Shown here piece after piece: positions 31,575 to 40,474 of a stretch of DNA of 64,000 bases. The notes under the pieces are model-generated. The model saw only the letters and a list, made by a program, of their open reading frames with translations. It was not told where the DNA came from and made no database searches. Source of the stretch: Chryseobacterium glaciei (GTDB lineage: Bacteria > Bacteroidota > Bacteroidia > Flavobacteriales > Weeksellaceae); the NCBI RefSeq assembly GCF_001648155.1, contig NZ_CP015199.1, positions 3,357,001 through 3,421,000 on the forward strand, given 5' to 3'. A program made the translations under genes and the position numbers. The first letter of the stretch is position 1, and each line of letters opens with the position of its first letter.

Positions 31575-32873
31575 TTATAAAATCTCAACCAATTTTTTTG
31601 TAAGATTCTTTCTTGAAAACTGTTCAATATTTTGAGTGGTTTCAAGAAGGTTTCCATTTTTCCACAATCCAAATTTCTCTAAAATAAAGTTTTTTATTGA
31701 TTCGGAATCTCGATAGCTAAAATGTTTTCCTGCATTGGTTTCATTTAAGATTTTTGAAACATCCGCCTGATCAGGACCAAAAGAAATAATCTGTTTTCCT
31801 GTAGCTAAATATTCAAATATTTTCCCCGGAATAATTCCTTTCGAAGATTCATTAGGGAAATTTGTAATTAAAAGTATATCAGAATTTTGCATTTCTATGA
31901 TCGCTTTGTCATGAGAAATATATCCTAAATTTAAAATATGATTTTTTAAACCAGAATTTTCAATTGTATTTAAAATTTTATCATCAATTCTTCCCACAAA
32001 TTTCAATGAAAAGTTTTCAGCAAAATCGGAATGAGTTTTCACTAAATCATCAAGAGCTTTCCAAAGATTTTCAGGATTTCTGAGCTGTTCTAAAACTCCA
32101 ATATAGCTTAATGTGAATTTTTGTTTGAAGGTTTGAGAGTTTGAGGATTTGTGAGTTTGAGAAGCATCTGTTTCATCAAAACCATTCGTAATACAAACTG
32201 CATTCGCTCCGTTTTTACGAAAATTTTCAGCGTCGGTATAACTTGTAGCTAAAGTAATATCAGCGTTTTTGAAAACATTACTTTCTAATTGTCGATGCTT
32301 TTTGTCGGAACTTTTGGTTAGTTTTAAATGATTATAATAAGAAATTTCCGTCCAAGGATCACGGAAATCAGCGATCCATTTCAGATTAGGAAGTTTCTTT
32401 TTTAAATTTAAACCAATCAAATGCAAAGAATGTGGAGGTCCCGAAGTAACCACAACATCAATTTTATTTTCTTTTAAATATTGTTGTAAAAATTTTACGG
32501 AAGGTTTTACCCAAAAAACTCTGGCATCAGGAATGAAAAAATTTCCTCGTACCCAAATCGAAAGTTTAGATTTCCAGCTTTGGTTTTTACCGACATCAAA
32601 CTGTCCGGCTTTAAACTTCTTATTACTTTTATTAAGCTTTTCAGCGAGTTGATAAGGTTCCCAAATCTTTGTTTTAACGATGTCAATATTCTCAGGAATA
32701 TCTTTCAGCAAACTTTCGTCCAACAAAGGATAACTCGGATTTTCAGGGGTGAAAATAATAGGTTTCCATCCAAATTCGGGTAAATATTTTGCAAATTTCA
32801 ACCATCTTTGAACACCGGGACCTCCTGCAGGAGGCCAGTAATAGGTAATGATTAATATTTTTTTTTGTTCCAT
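31575..32873 (-). CDS. Group 4 family glycosyltransferase
   Basis: A 432-residue GT-B enzyme: N-terminal IITYYWPPAGGPGVQRWLKF and VVTSGPPHSLHLIGL, C-terminal nucleotide-sugar part with LSYIGVLEQLRNPENLWKAL, NLGYISHDKAIIEMQNSDILL and GIIPGKIFEYLATGKQIISF (the E-x7-E-like region). It should transfer a sugar from a nucleotide donor in surface-polysaccharide or glycoprotein synthesis. Residues about 237-250 (SQTHKSSNSQTFK) are encoded by an 8-bp tandem repeat and look like an insertion. The next gene upstream on the same strand is a YfhO protein, separated by a 23-bp inverted repeat. Confidence 0.85.
   Translation of the reverse strand: MEQKKILIITYYWPPAGGPGVQRWLKFAKYLPEFGWKPIIFTPENPSYPLLDESLLKDIPENIDIVKTKIWEPYQLAEKLNKSNKKFKAGQFDVGKNQSWKSKLSIWVRGNFFIPDARVFWVKPSVKFLQQYLKENKIDVVVTSGPPHSLHLIGLNLKKKLPNLKWIADFRDPWTEISYYNHLKLTKSSDKKHRQLESNVFKNADITLATSYTDAENFRKNGANAVCITNGFDETDASQTHKSSNSQTFKQKFTLSYIGVLEQLRNPENLWKALDDLVKTHSDFAENFSLKFVGRIDDKILNTIENSGLKNHILNLGYISHDKAIIEMQNSDILLITNFPNESSKGIIPGKIFEYLATGKQIISFGPDQADVSKILNETNAGKHFSYRDSESIKNFILEKFGLWKNGNLLETTQNIEQFSRKNLTKKLVEIL
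32124..32163. repeat. 8-bp tandem repeat inside the glycosyltransferase gene
   Basis: Five units on the plus strand: TTTGAAGG, TTTGAGAG, TTTGAGGA, TTTGTGAG, TTTGAGAA. The same octamer family occurs in intergenic DNA at 30688-30719. It lies in frame between two conserved parts of the enzyme. Confidence 0.65.
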
Positions 32874-32886
32874 TTATATTGGAGTA

Positions 32887-32953
32887 TTTTGTCATTCCGT
32901 AGGAATCTAGATAACGTTTTTAAAATCGCTTAGATTCCTACGGAATGACAAAA
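32887..32953. repeat. 23-bp perfect inverted repeat between glycosyltransferase and YfhO genes
   Basis: Arms at 32887-32909 and 32931-32953 are perfect complements (core GTCATTCCGTAGGAATCTA), with a 21-base loop. No T run follows on either strand, so it is not a simple terminator. A half copy of the same type (GTCATTCCCGCAGGGAATCT) lies at about 61038-61057. This looks like a mobile REP-type palindrome. Confidence 0.6.
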
Positions 32954-32959
32954 TTGAGG

Positions 32960-35497
32960 TTAAACTTTTTCTATTAGAACTTCCTTCTTCTTATTTTTAT
33001 TCATCCAATAAATTCCAAATCCACTTAATAGGATGAATAACCCAAAGCTAAGTAAAGAGATCCATTTTCCAGTCTCAATAACTTCAGGTTCGAAGATCAT
33101 TCTGATGTTATGTTTTCCTGCAGGAACATGTACTGCACGAAGTAAATAATCAGCTTTGATGTAAGGAACTTCCTTGTCGTCTACAAACATTTTCCAGCCG
33201 TGAGGATAGTAAATTTCAGAGAATACTGCTAACTGAGGAGTTTTAGATTCTGATTTGAATTCTAACTCATTAGGCTGATATTTCGTTAAATTAATAAACG
33301 CTGTCGGATCTGCCTGAACAGGCTTATTATTAAAATATTCTTTATCTGAAGAAGCAATAACGGCTGTTTTCTTACTGTCAATTACTCCAATTGATTTAAT
33401 TTCTTGGTTTGGACTGTTCACAAATTTCAAGTCGCTCACAAACCATGCATTTCCGTTAGCTTTTGGGTTTGGCATTGCCTGAGGATGTTCCGGATCGCCT
33501 GCAACCCAATATTTGGCGTTCAGTAAATTAAGAACATTTGGAAGTTTCACAGAATCCATTACCTGAAAATATTCATTGATAACATCATCGTATCTTCTCA
33601 ATTTTACGGCATGATAACCTCCGATTGAAGATTTAAAATAAGACGTATTGGTCTCGCTGAATGTTCCTAAAAGATTGTTGAAAATCCTGTAATGTGTTTT
33701 ATCTTTTTCAGCAATCGTTTCCAATGTTTTGTTGATCTGAACATTGGCTAAAATTGATCCTAAATTAGGATTAGCCTGTACTTTTTCAGCCAAAAGATCT
33801 GAACTTTCTGTCTGGAAAGGGTTTTCAGCAAAAACTTTATCTACATAGTTTTCATCATTCAAATAACGTTTGTTTACTGTCCAAAGATCGAATAAACTCA
33901 CGACTCCAAGGATGATCAAAGCAATATTCTGATTTAATTTTTTCTTTAAAACCATAAATAAAGCTCCTGCTGCGATAGCAACATAAATAAATGCTTTAAT
34001 AGCATCAATTCTGAACAATTTGAATCTTTCATCCACCATAAAATCCAATAGGAAAGGCGGGAAATATAATTTTTCGTTTTCTGTATAAAATCCTAATAAA
34101 GATTTTCCGAAAATTAATAGAATTAATAAAAATCCTAACGTTCCACCGCCTACATAAAGAAGAATTTTCTTTTTGTATTCTTCCGTTAATTTTTCGTCTG
34201 TAAAGAATCTGTACAGTCCAATAATAGCGATTAAAGGAAATAAAAGTTCTACGATAACTAAAATCGAAGATGGTGCTCTGAATTTATTGTAAATAGGAAC
34301 GAAGTCTATAAAGAAGTCTGATAAAGGCATAAAGTTGCTTCCCCAAGCCAATAAAACGGTAAGGATTGAAGCTCCTAAAATCCAGTAACGGTATTTTTTC
34401 CAAGCAAAAAAGAATCCTAATAAAGCTAAGAAACAAACAATTGCTCCTTGATAAGCCGGTCCTGAAGTTCCCGGTTGGTCGCCCCAATACGTTACGCTTC
34501 CGAAGCCTTTAGAAACACGATCCATTTCAGCTTGTGAGGTCACATTTTCCTGAACAAGTTCCTGAACTTTATTCATGATGTCTTTAGCTTCAGGTTCCTG
34601 GCTTCCACCACCCATCAATCTTGGGATGAAAAGGTTTAGAGTTTCCAGTCTTCCGTAGCTCCACATCAGCATACTTTCTTTATCCATTCCGGATTTTCCT
34701 GAAGTATGAGTGTCGTTATCTAAGATTTGTTTTCCACGAACGGTTTCTTTTACATACTCCGCATTGGCCATAATTCTTTGAGAATTCATTCCAACTCCGA
34801 TGACACAGGCAGCAGCAATAATTCCCGAAGAAATTAAGAAATGCTTCATCGGTGTTTTCTTTTGAATGGCTCGGATTAATTCAGATAAGAATAAAAATCC
34901 TAGCGCAATGAAAAGATAATACGTCATCTGTGGATGGTTTGCCGCTATCTGAAGTCCCATAAATAGGGTAGTGACGATGAATCCCCAAATGTAACTTTTC
35001 CTGATATAGACGAGCAAAATCCCTGCTAAAAGTGGCGCGAAATATTCAATAGTATTCACTTTACCATTGTGTCCCGCGGCGATAATAATATAAAAATAGG
35101 TCGAAAGTCCGAAGAAAGTAGCTCCTAATAAAGCATACTTCCAGTTTCTGACCGCAACCATTCCTAAAAGGAAAAATCCCGCAAAAAGTAAGAAAAGATA
35201 ATTAACAGGTCTTGGGAAAAAATTCAGATTACTATCAATTTTTTTGATGATATCTCCTTTGAACTGGCTTCCCATCTGATAAGTTGGCATTCCACCAAAC
35301 ATGGAATCACTCCAATATGTTTCATCTCCAGTGTTTGCTCTGTAGTCCAGAAGTTCTTTTGCACCTCCTCTGTACTGAACAATGTCATGCTGGAAAAGCT
35401 GTTTTCCTGTAAACACAGGTGTGGAATATAAAAATGCTAAAACTATAAATACAACTAATGAAGCTGCAATATAAATTAAGTTTTTATTTTTCGCCAT
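32960..35497 (-). CDS. YfhO family membrane protein
   Basis: An 845-residue protein with about 12-14 membrane spans. N-terminal segments LAFLYSTPVFTGKQLFQHD and SDSMFGGMPTYQ fit the YfhO family, which is a GT-C-like group implicated in sugar transfer to cell-wall or surface polymers. A soluble C-terminal domain precedes the last span (VFSEIYYPHGWKMFVDD, LRAVHVPAGKHNIRMIFEP), typical of this family. Donor and acceptor are unknown. The neighbouring glycosyltransferase suggests a common role in envelope glycosylation. Confidence 0.8.
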   Translation of the reverse strand: MAKNKNLIYIAASLVVFIVLAFLYSTPVFTGKQLFQHDIVQYRGGAKELLDYRANTGDETYWSDSMFGGMPTYQMGSQFKGDIIKKIDSNLNFFPRPVNYLFLLFAGFFLLGMVAVRNWKYALLGATFFGLSTYFYIIIAAGHNGKVNTIEYFAPLLAGILLVYIRKSYIWGFIVTTLFMGLQIAANHPQMTYYLFIALGFLFLSELIRAIQKKTPMKHFLISSGIIAAACVIGVGMNSQRIMANAEYVKETVRGKQILDNDTHTSGKSGMDKESMLMWSYGRLETLNLFIPRLMGGGSQEPEAKDIMNKVQELVQENVTSQAEMDRVSKGFGSVTYWGDQPGTSGPAYQGAIVCFLALLGFFFAWKKYRYWILGASILTVLLAWGSNFMPLSDFFIDFVPIYNKFRAPSSILVIVELLFPLIAIIGLYRFFTDEKLTEEYKKKILLYVGGGTLGFLLILLIFGKSLLGFYTENEKLYFPPFLLDFMVDERFKLFRIDAIKAFIYVAIAAGALFMVLKKKLNQNIALIILGVVSLFDLWTVNKRYLNDENYVDKVFAENPFQTESSDLLAEKVQANPNLGSILANVQINKTLETIAEKDKTHYRIFNNLLGTFSETNTSYFKSSIGGYHAVKLRRYDDVINEYFQVMDSVKLPNVLNLLNAKYWVAGDPEHPQAMPNPKANGNAWFVSDLKFVNSPNQEIKSIGVIDSKKTAVIASSDKEYFNNKPVQADPTAFINLTKYQPNELEFKSESKTPQLAVFSEIYYPHGWKMFVDDKEVPYIKADYLLRAVHVPAGKHNIRMIFEPEVIETGKWISLLSFGLFILLSGFGIYWMNKNKKKEVLIEKV

Positions 35498-35531
35498 TTC
35501 GGTTATTATCTTTTATTTTCTTGGGTAAATT

Positions 35532-35762
35532 TTACCTTTTGTCTTTATTTTCTTTTACCTCTTCATAGTCCACGGTTTCTGCATCCCAGTGGAGCTTCGG
35601 GTTTGTATCCTTGTTCGAACTATTGGTATTCTGCTGATTACTATTTTGTTTGATATTTTTAAACAAATAACTGTAGAATGTTTTAAAAAATAATCTTTTC
35701 AAAATATTCCAGACAAAGAAAATAATAATCGCGGTGAGTACTAACTCAAGAATAAACTTCAT
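35532..35762 (-). CDS. DUF4834 family small membrane protein
   Basis: A 76-residue protein: an N-terminal membrane span (LELVLTAIIIFFVWNILKRL) and an Asn/Lys-rich cytoplasmic tail ending in DAETVDYEEVKENKDK. Length, span and the acidic 'DAETVDYEE' end match DUF4834 of Flavobacteriia. Function unknown. It lies 34 bp upstream of the YfhO gene on the same strand and is probably co-transcribed. Confidence 0.7.
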   Translation of the reverse strand: MKFILELVLTAIIIFFVWNILKRLFFKTFYSYLFKNIKQNSNQQNTNSSNKDTNPKLHWDAETVDYEEVKENKDKR

Positions 35763-35874
35763 AATATTTTTATTTAAGATTCTAAGTTTAAAGCTAAAAG
35801 TTTGTTGAGGTTTATTTTAATTATAAAAAAAACACTCAATTTCTCCAACGCTCTATCCTAAAACTTACTTCATT

Positions 35875-36924
35875 TTATTTTGCAGAAGGATTTACCATTA
35901 CAGAAGATTTTGAAACACTTTTCATAGACTGAGACTGTTTTCCATCTGAAATTGTTTCAATCTGAGTAGTTTCTACATTAATTTTCTGGTTGGTGATCCA
36001 TCCTGTACTTTGATCAAATTTAATGATTCCGTCCTGTACAAGCTCGCTGCTTAAACTATGCGTGATCTTATCCTGAGCTTTTTTCTCAGTTTTCTTAGGA
36101 ATTCCGCCTGTTACAGAAATTTCTGCGATACCGTTTCCTACACTTTTCAATACATAGTTTGAAGTCACTTTAACGGCTCCGCTTGCATCTGCATTTTCAG
36201 AATTAGTCCATTTTTCACCAATTTTAGCTCCTTTTTTAGGAATAATTGTAAGGTTTTTGTTGAACTGATCTTTCAATACCTTTTCATTAAAGCTTTGTTT
36301 AAGACTTGCAACAACGCTTTCTTTTTGGTTTTTATCTTTAATAAGAGTACCTACAGCATTAGAAACTTTAGTGTAAACCGCATCGAAACCTGTAATCGAA
36401 AGTACATTTCCTTTCGTATCCATTTTCATGTTCAGTTTATTGCTTGTAAGAGCTTTGTTGATATTCCAGATCATTTTCAGATCATCCTCTTTTGGAATTG
36501 GAAGTTTTGTATCTACTACAATTGTCTTTCCGTCAGCTGTTTGTGAATTTCTTTTTCCGATAAGATTAAGAGTCAAATCATAAACATTTCCTTTGATATC
36601 ATTAACGGTAAAAGTCATTTCGTCAGTAGATTCACTTGTTCCGTTAAGAGATTTTCCTTGAGGATCTGTCATCGTTTTTACATCTCTCTGATACGTTGTA
36701 AGAGGATATGTTTTTCCTTTTTCAAGTTTAAAAGTTTGAGTGTAAATACCTGCAGAGTCCTTAATTGCAGGGTTTTCTGAAACTTTAGCTACAGAATCAG
36801 CAGGAACTTCAACGGTAATTGTTTTTCCTGTTTTCGGATCTACTTTTGTTACAGTCGTTGTTTCTTTTTTACAAGAAACTAAAGCTATAGATGATATAAG
36901 CGCAAGCGCTGCAATGTTCTTCAT
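35875..36924 (-). CDS. Lipoprotein, DUF6263-like
   Basis: A 349-residue protein with a lipoprotein signal (ALALISSIALVSCKKE, Cys19). The mature part has FKLEKGKTYPLTTYQRDV, later KIGEKWTNSENADAS and a second half rich in short strands, with the pattern 'G.i.k..y.l.......t.t......f.v' of DUF6263 proteins. Function is unknown. The acidic and Lys-rich start (VTKVDPKTGKTITVEVPADS) contains a short Thr/Val repeat. It is monocistronic or follows rlmB (27 bp gap on the same strand). Confidence 0.65.
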   Translation of the reverse strand: MKNIAALALISSIALVSCKKETTTVTKVDPKTGKTITVEVPADSVAKVSENPAIKDSAGIYTQTFKLEKGKTYPLTTYQRDVKTMTDPQGKSLNGTSESTDEMTFTVNDIKGNVYDLTLNLIGKRNSQTADGKTIVVDTKLPIPKEDDLKMIWNINKALTSNKLNMKMDTKGNVLSITGFDAVYTKVSNAVGTLIKDKNQKESVVASLKQSFNEKVLKDQFNKNLTIIPKKGAKIGEKWTNSENADASGAVKVTSNYVLKSVGNGIAEISVTGGIPKKTEKKAQDKITHSLSSELVQDGIIKFDQSTGWITNQKINVETTQIETISDGKQSQSMKSVSKSSVMVNPSAK

Positions 36925-36951
36925 TTGAATTGATTTTGAATGTGTTATCGA

Positions 36952-37713
36952 TTAATTTACTTTCATTAATTTCTGTCTTGTTGCTTCATATAAAATCGCT
37001 CCACAAGCAACAGAAACGTTTAGAGATTGTGTTTTTCCTTCAATTGGTAATTTTATTTTTTCGTCCGAATGATGCAGAACTTCTTTAGAAATTCCGGTTT
37101 CTTCATTACCCATTACGATTGCGCAAGGTTCTGTGAAGCTTACATCATAGATCAGTTTTTGAGCTTTTTCGGTGGCTGCAAATACGGAAATTCCGCTTTG
37201 TTGAAGATAATCTACAACGTGCGCTAAATTTGGTTCTTTACAGATTTTGATATTATAAAGTGCTCCTGCAGATGTTTTTATAGCATCAGAGTTGATGGGT
37301 GCGCCTCCCTTTTCAGGAATAATAATAGCGTCAATTCCTACACATTCTGCAGTTCTACAGATTGCTCCGAAATTTCTAACGTCAGTTAATCTGTCCAATA
37401 TCAATAAAAATGGAGTTTTTCCTTCTTCAAATAATTGAGGGACAATATCTTCCACTCTGTGAAACGGAACATCCGAAATAAAAGCTACAACACCCTGGTG
37501 ATTTTTTCTTGTAAAACGATTCAGTTTTTCAACCGGCACGTAGTTTGGACGTAATTTATTTTTAGCTAAAATTGTTTTCAGTTCGGCATAAATATCGCCT
37601 TGCAATGCATTTTGTACAAAGATCTTGTCAATAGTTTTCCCTGCTTCAATAGCTTCAATTACGGGACGAAGCCCGAAAATAAAATCGTCTTTTTTATCGT
37701 TATTATTATCCAT
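36952..37713 (-). CDS. rlmB: 23S rRNA (guanosine-2'-O-)-methyltransferase, SpoU family
   Basis: A 253-residue SPOUT methyltransferase. The N-terminal substrate-binding part is FIFGLRPVIEAIEAGKTIDK; the knot motifs are LILDRLTDVRNFGAICRTAE (motif 1), CAIVMGNEETGIS (motif 2) and KLPIEGKTQSLNVSVACGAI (motif 3). RlmB methylates G2251 in the peptidyl-transferase P loop. Its ATG overlaps the stop of the preceding gene by one base, so expression is coupled to it. Confidence 0.9.
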   Translation of the reverse strand: MDNNNDKKDDFIFGLRPVIEAIEAGKTIDKIFVQNALQGDIYAELKTILAKNKLRPNYVPVEKLNRFTRKNHQGVVAFISDVPFHRVEDIVPQLFEEGKTPFLLILDRLTDVRNFGAICRTAECVGIDAIIIPEKGGAPINSDAIKTSAGALYNIKICKEPNLAHVVDYLQQSGISVFAATEKAQKLIYDVSFTEPCAIVMGNEETGISKEVLHHSDEKIKLPIEGKTQSLNVSVACGAILYEATRQKLMKVN

Positions 37714-38051
37714 TAATGTTCTTGTATAAATTGTTCTCCGGAATAATATCCGTAAATAATGTTTTCTTCTAAAAGTGAAGCCTTACCTTGAAATGTCACT
37801 TTGCCTTTTAAATCTGTCCAAATTAATGTGAACATATTATTATTAATAGTAGGTTGGATTTCAAGATTGGTTATGATAGCTTCTTGTCCGTTTTCAATCC
37901 AAGATGTAATAAATGTTCCGACAAATCCAGAACCTTGGTCAATTCTGTTTGTACTTTCTGAGGAAATAATATTTCCATAATTGTTAAAGTACTCACCAAG
38001 TAAATTACCAGCACTTGTGAGTCTAAAATGAAAACTACCACGGACAGACAT
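37713..38051 (-). CDS. Unassigned protein upstream of rlmB
   Basis: A 112-residue all-beta protein (GSFHFRLTSAGNLLGEYFNN, VGTFITSWIENGQEAIITNL, LKGKVTFQGKASLLEENI). No signal peptide. The pattern of eight or so short strands suggests a small barrel (lipocalin-like or calycin-like), but no family is recognised. It sits between the DinB-like gene (4 bp gap) and rlmB (1-bp overlap), clearly in one operon. Confidence 0.6.
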   Translation of the reverse strand: MSVRGSFHFRLTSAGNLLGEYFNNYGNIISSESTNRIDQGSGFVGTFITSWIENGQEAIITNLEIQPTINNNMFTLIWTDLKGKVTFQGKASLLEENIIYGYYSGEQFIQEH

Positions 38052-38055
38052 ATTT

Positions 38056-38526
38056 TTAATATTTTTCTCCTAAAATTGCTCTTTTCTGTGCCATTGCATA
38101 ACCATAATGCAGGCTTTCATGCATGTTGTTGAAGATAATGGCATCCTGAATACTTTTCAGATCCATCCCAAAACTCGTGGTGTAGGGTGTGTAATCTGAG
38201 AAGAAATCGCTGTCATAATCTTTCATTAAGATCTTTGAAGTTTCGGTTAATAAAAACTCCAGATCTTCCACTTCAGATTTTTGTACATTTAAGTTCGGAA
38301 GGGTTCCTTTCTTATATGTTTCGATCCAATATTTATCAATCCTGAAAGGGTTTCCGCTTAGGTAATAGTGCAAAAGCTGCTCTGTAGCAACGGTGTGTGC
38401 AATATTCCAGTAAATGTTATTGTTAAAGCCATCCGGAATCAGCAAAAGATCTTCATGAGATGTATTTTGCAGGATATCCAAAAGGTTTCTTCTCACCTGT
38501 CTGTGGGCTTGAAAATGATAATTCAT
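38056..38526 (-). CDS. DinB-like protein (metal-dependent helical bundle)
   Basis: A 156-residue four-helix protein: NYHFQAHRQVRRNLLDILQ, NIYWNIAHTVATEQLLHYYL with the first His, and MHESLHYGYAMAQKRAI with the last. The His spacing and helices fit the DinB/YfiT group, thiol- and metal-dependent enzymes that in bacillithiol producers include bacillithiol transferases. The presence of YpdA in the window makes that idea attractive but it is inference. It is the first gene of the rlmB operon and has a promoter at 38547. Confidence 0.75.
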   Translation of the reverse strand: MNYHFQAHRQVRRNLLDILQNTSHEDLLLIPDGFNNNIYWNIAHTVATEQLLHYYLSGNPFRIDKYWIETYKKGTLPNLNVQKSEVEDLEFLLTETSKILMKDYDSDFFSDYTPYTTSFGMDLKSIQDAIIFNNMHESLHYGYAMAQKRAILGEKY

Positions 38527-38546
38527 TTTACAAATTTTTTAATCAC

Positions 38547-38577
38547 CAAAAATAGTTTAATAAAGTGGAAGTGACAA
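38547..38577 (-). promoter_or_regulatory. Promoter of the dinB-like/rlmB operon
   Basis: On the minus strand: TTG at 38575-38577, a 20-bp spacer, TATTTTTG at 38547-38554. About 20 bp separate it from the ATG, giving a very short leader. Confidence 0.5.
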
Positions 38578-38830
38578 TTTTTAAATGTGAGATTAAGGTT
38601 AAAATTATTTAAAATAATGCCTTTAAAATAAATAAATGTTAAAAAAGGTATTCGTTTTTCGTTTATTTAAAGGAAAGTCTTTGTTAAAATAATTGATTTT
38701 GAGAAGTGTAATTTCTTTTTTTGACTATTTTATTATAACTTCTAAGCTTGGGGTGTTTTCAGATGTGAAGATGGAGTTGGAGCTGATTTGCAATGTGAAA
38801 TTTAAAATCTATTCAAATTTTATAAAAATA

Positions 38831-38864
38831 AAAACCTCCTTCGAAAATGTTCGAAAGGAGGTTT
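38831..38864 (-). terminator. Terminator after the PNGase F-like gene
   Basis: On the minus strand, AAACCTCCTTTCGAA pairs with TTCGAAGGAGGTTT (one bulge) and is followed by TTATTTTT. Confidence 0.65.
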
Positions 38865-38898
38865 CTTTATTATTTTTAATAGAATATTCGTATTCTTT

Positions 38899-40236
38899 TT
38901 ATTTTTTGATAATCTTATGTTTGAAAGATGTTCCGTCTTTTAAAACGACATTCAAGATGTAAATTCCTGTGTTGTATGAAGAAATATCGATCTTATTTTC
39001 TTTATAATTTTCAAATAATTTTCTTCCGTCTATGCTGAATAAACTTAAAGACATTACATCTATTGGAGACTTTATATTGACAAAATCAGAAGTCGGATTT
39101 GGATAAATGCTTACATCTGTTGTTTTGACATCATTTACATTTAAATTGACGTTGCTTTTGCCCTGCATATAAACAGATAAATAGACATCTCCCTGTTGCT
39201 GATTAAAAACAGCGGTTGGAATTGTATGTTTTAGGGTATGATTTCCTGCGGTCAAGTTAGGTATTACAAATCCTCTGATAGGAACAGAATTTCCAGGGCA
39301 CCAGTTGTTCCATGAAGTCCAATCAGCAACAGTTTTTGGAGTTGTTCCGTAAATTCCGTTACCTTGCGTATTGTATACTCTGAATGGTTCGCACGAAATT
39401 CCTCCAGGAGTATACGTAAGGACTTGTACATCATCTATATATGTGTAGTTTTGTCTTCTTACATATTCTTCCCCACCACTGTTTGCACCATGAGGAGTTG
39501 ATATTACAACAAAGCGTGCATCAGTAACGGGATTGGGTAAATTAAAATTTACAATTCTAACAGTTTGACCAGCAACATCTGTACTATTATAGTTATTGAT
39601 TCTGCTGTAACTCAAAAGAGGAGTAAGGCTATTGTAATCTGTAGGTGTTGCCCCTGCATCTGTTGAAAAGAAAGTAAGAGATCCCGAAAAAACATCAATT
39701 CTGCCAGAACATCCTGCAACCTGAGTTTGTGCAGCATAAGGAACACCAAAAACGTCTAATTCCATATACATATCGTAAGTGCTGCGAAGCGCAGAATCGT
39801 GAAAGACACTGTATAAATTACTTAAATTATAGGTGTAAGGCACTTCCGTGGGAGTACGGTTTTTGTTCATGAAAGGGGTGATGTATCTGCCAACTTCAAT
39901 TCTTTTTACATTGACATCGTCTATAGTATAAGTAGCTTGATTTTTAGGAACTAAAGCCAAGAAAACCTCTCCCAAACGGTCATAATTGTCACAAAGAGCA
40001 CCGATAGAAACTCTCATGGCAATTTTTGCTTTGAAAGAATTCAGTTCTGCGTCTGTAAGTTTTCTTGCATATCTTGTGTTTCCAAGTCTGATCAGACCTG
40101 TAGGAACCGGATCGGATACCGTTGCTGCATAACCATCATAATAAACTGCTTGTGAAATCACATTTACCATTGTTGTGGTTTGTGATTGAAGAAGTCCCGC
40201 GAAAAAGAGACTCAAAAAAAATAGCTTTTTATACAT
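38899..40236 (-). CDS. Secreted PNGase F-like glycosidase with T9SS sorting domain
   Basis: A 445-residue protein with signal peptide (KLFFLSLFFAGLLQSQ). It shows the two-domain PNGase F pattern: GALCDNYDRLGEVFL corresponds to the CDEWDR active-site Asp region, followed by EVGRYITPFM; later VISTPHGANSGGEEYVRR aligns with the Glu loop and WTSWNNWCPGNSVPIR with the GWCPG..VPTR segment of the C-terminal domain. PNGase F cuts N-glycans from Asn. The last 75 residues (TDVSIYPNPTSDFVNI, LFSIDGRKLF, GIYILNVVLKDG) are a T9SS type A sorting domain, so it is sent through the outer membrane. The homology is remote, and activity on glycans is inference. A -7 box TACATTTG (minus, 40254-40261) lies upstream. 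Confidence 0.72.
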   Translation of the reverse strand: MYKKLFFLSLFFAGLLQSQTTTMVNVISQAVYYDGYAATVSDPVPTGLIRLGNTRYARKLTDAELNSFKAKIAMRVSIGALCDNYDRLGEVFLALVPKNQATYTIDDVNVKRIEVGRYITPFMNKNRTPTEVPYTYNLSNLYSVFHDSALRSTYDMYMELDVFGVPYAAQTQVAGCSGRIDVFSGSLTFFSTDAGATPTDYNSLTPLLSYSRINNYNSTDVAGQTVRIVNFNLPNPVTDARFVVISTPHGANSGGEEYVRRQNYTYIDDVQVLTYTPGGISCEPFRVYNTQGNGIYGTTPKTVADWTSWNNWCPGNSVPIRGFVIPNLTAGNHTLKHTIPTAVFNQQQGDVYLSVYMQGKSNVNLNVNDVKTTDVSIYPNPTSDFVNIKSPIDVMSLSLFSIDGRKLFENYKENKIDISSYNTGIYILNVVLKDGTSFKHKIIKK

Positions 40237-40474
40237 GTAATTGGTATTTGTTACAAATGTATTAAAATATGTGTTTAAATTTGATGTTTATTGGTTGATT
40301 TTTCAAAGCAGATAATGATTTGTTGATAATTGTATAAAAAAATAAAGTAATGGAATTGATTTGTGTTTAAAATATCATTTGTATTAGTGTATATGATTAA
40401 ATAAGCATATTTATTGTAAAAATTAAAACTTTAGTACTAAATTAGCACCATATTCCATATTGAATTTATTAATT

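Larger units (their letters stand above)
38527..38898. other. Intergenic region with promoter and terminator
   Basis: A 372-bp space. On its left is the promoter of the dinB-like operon (TATTTTTG on the minus strand at 38547-38554, TTG 20 bp upstream). On its right is a terminator for the secreted-protein gene: AAACCTCCT...AGGAGGTTT, 38831-38864. A plus-strand open frame (38693-38962) crosses the terminator and is not convincing. Confidence 0.5.

Noticed and set aside
38693..38962. 89-codon plus-strand frame
   Set aside because: It starts at TTG, crosses the terminator at 38831-38864 and ends inside the antisense sorting-domain codons.
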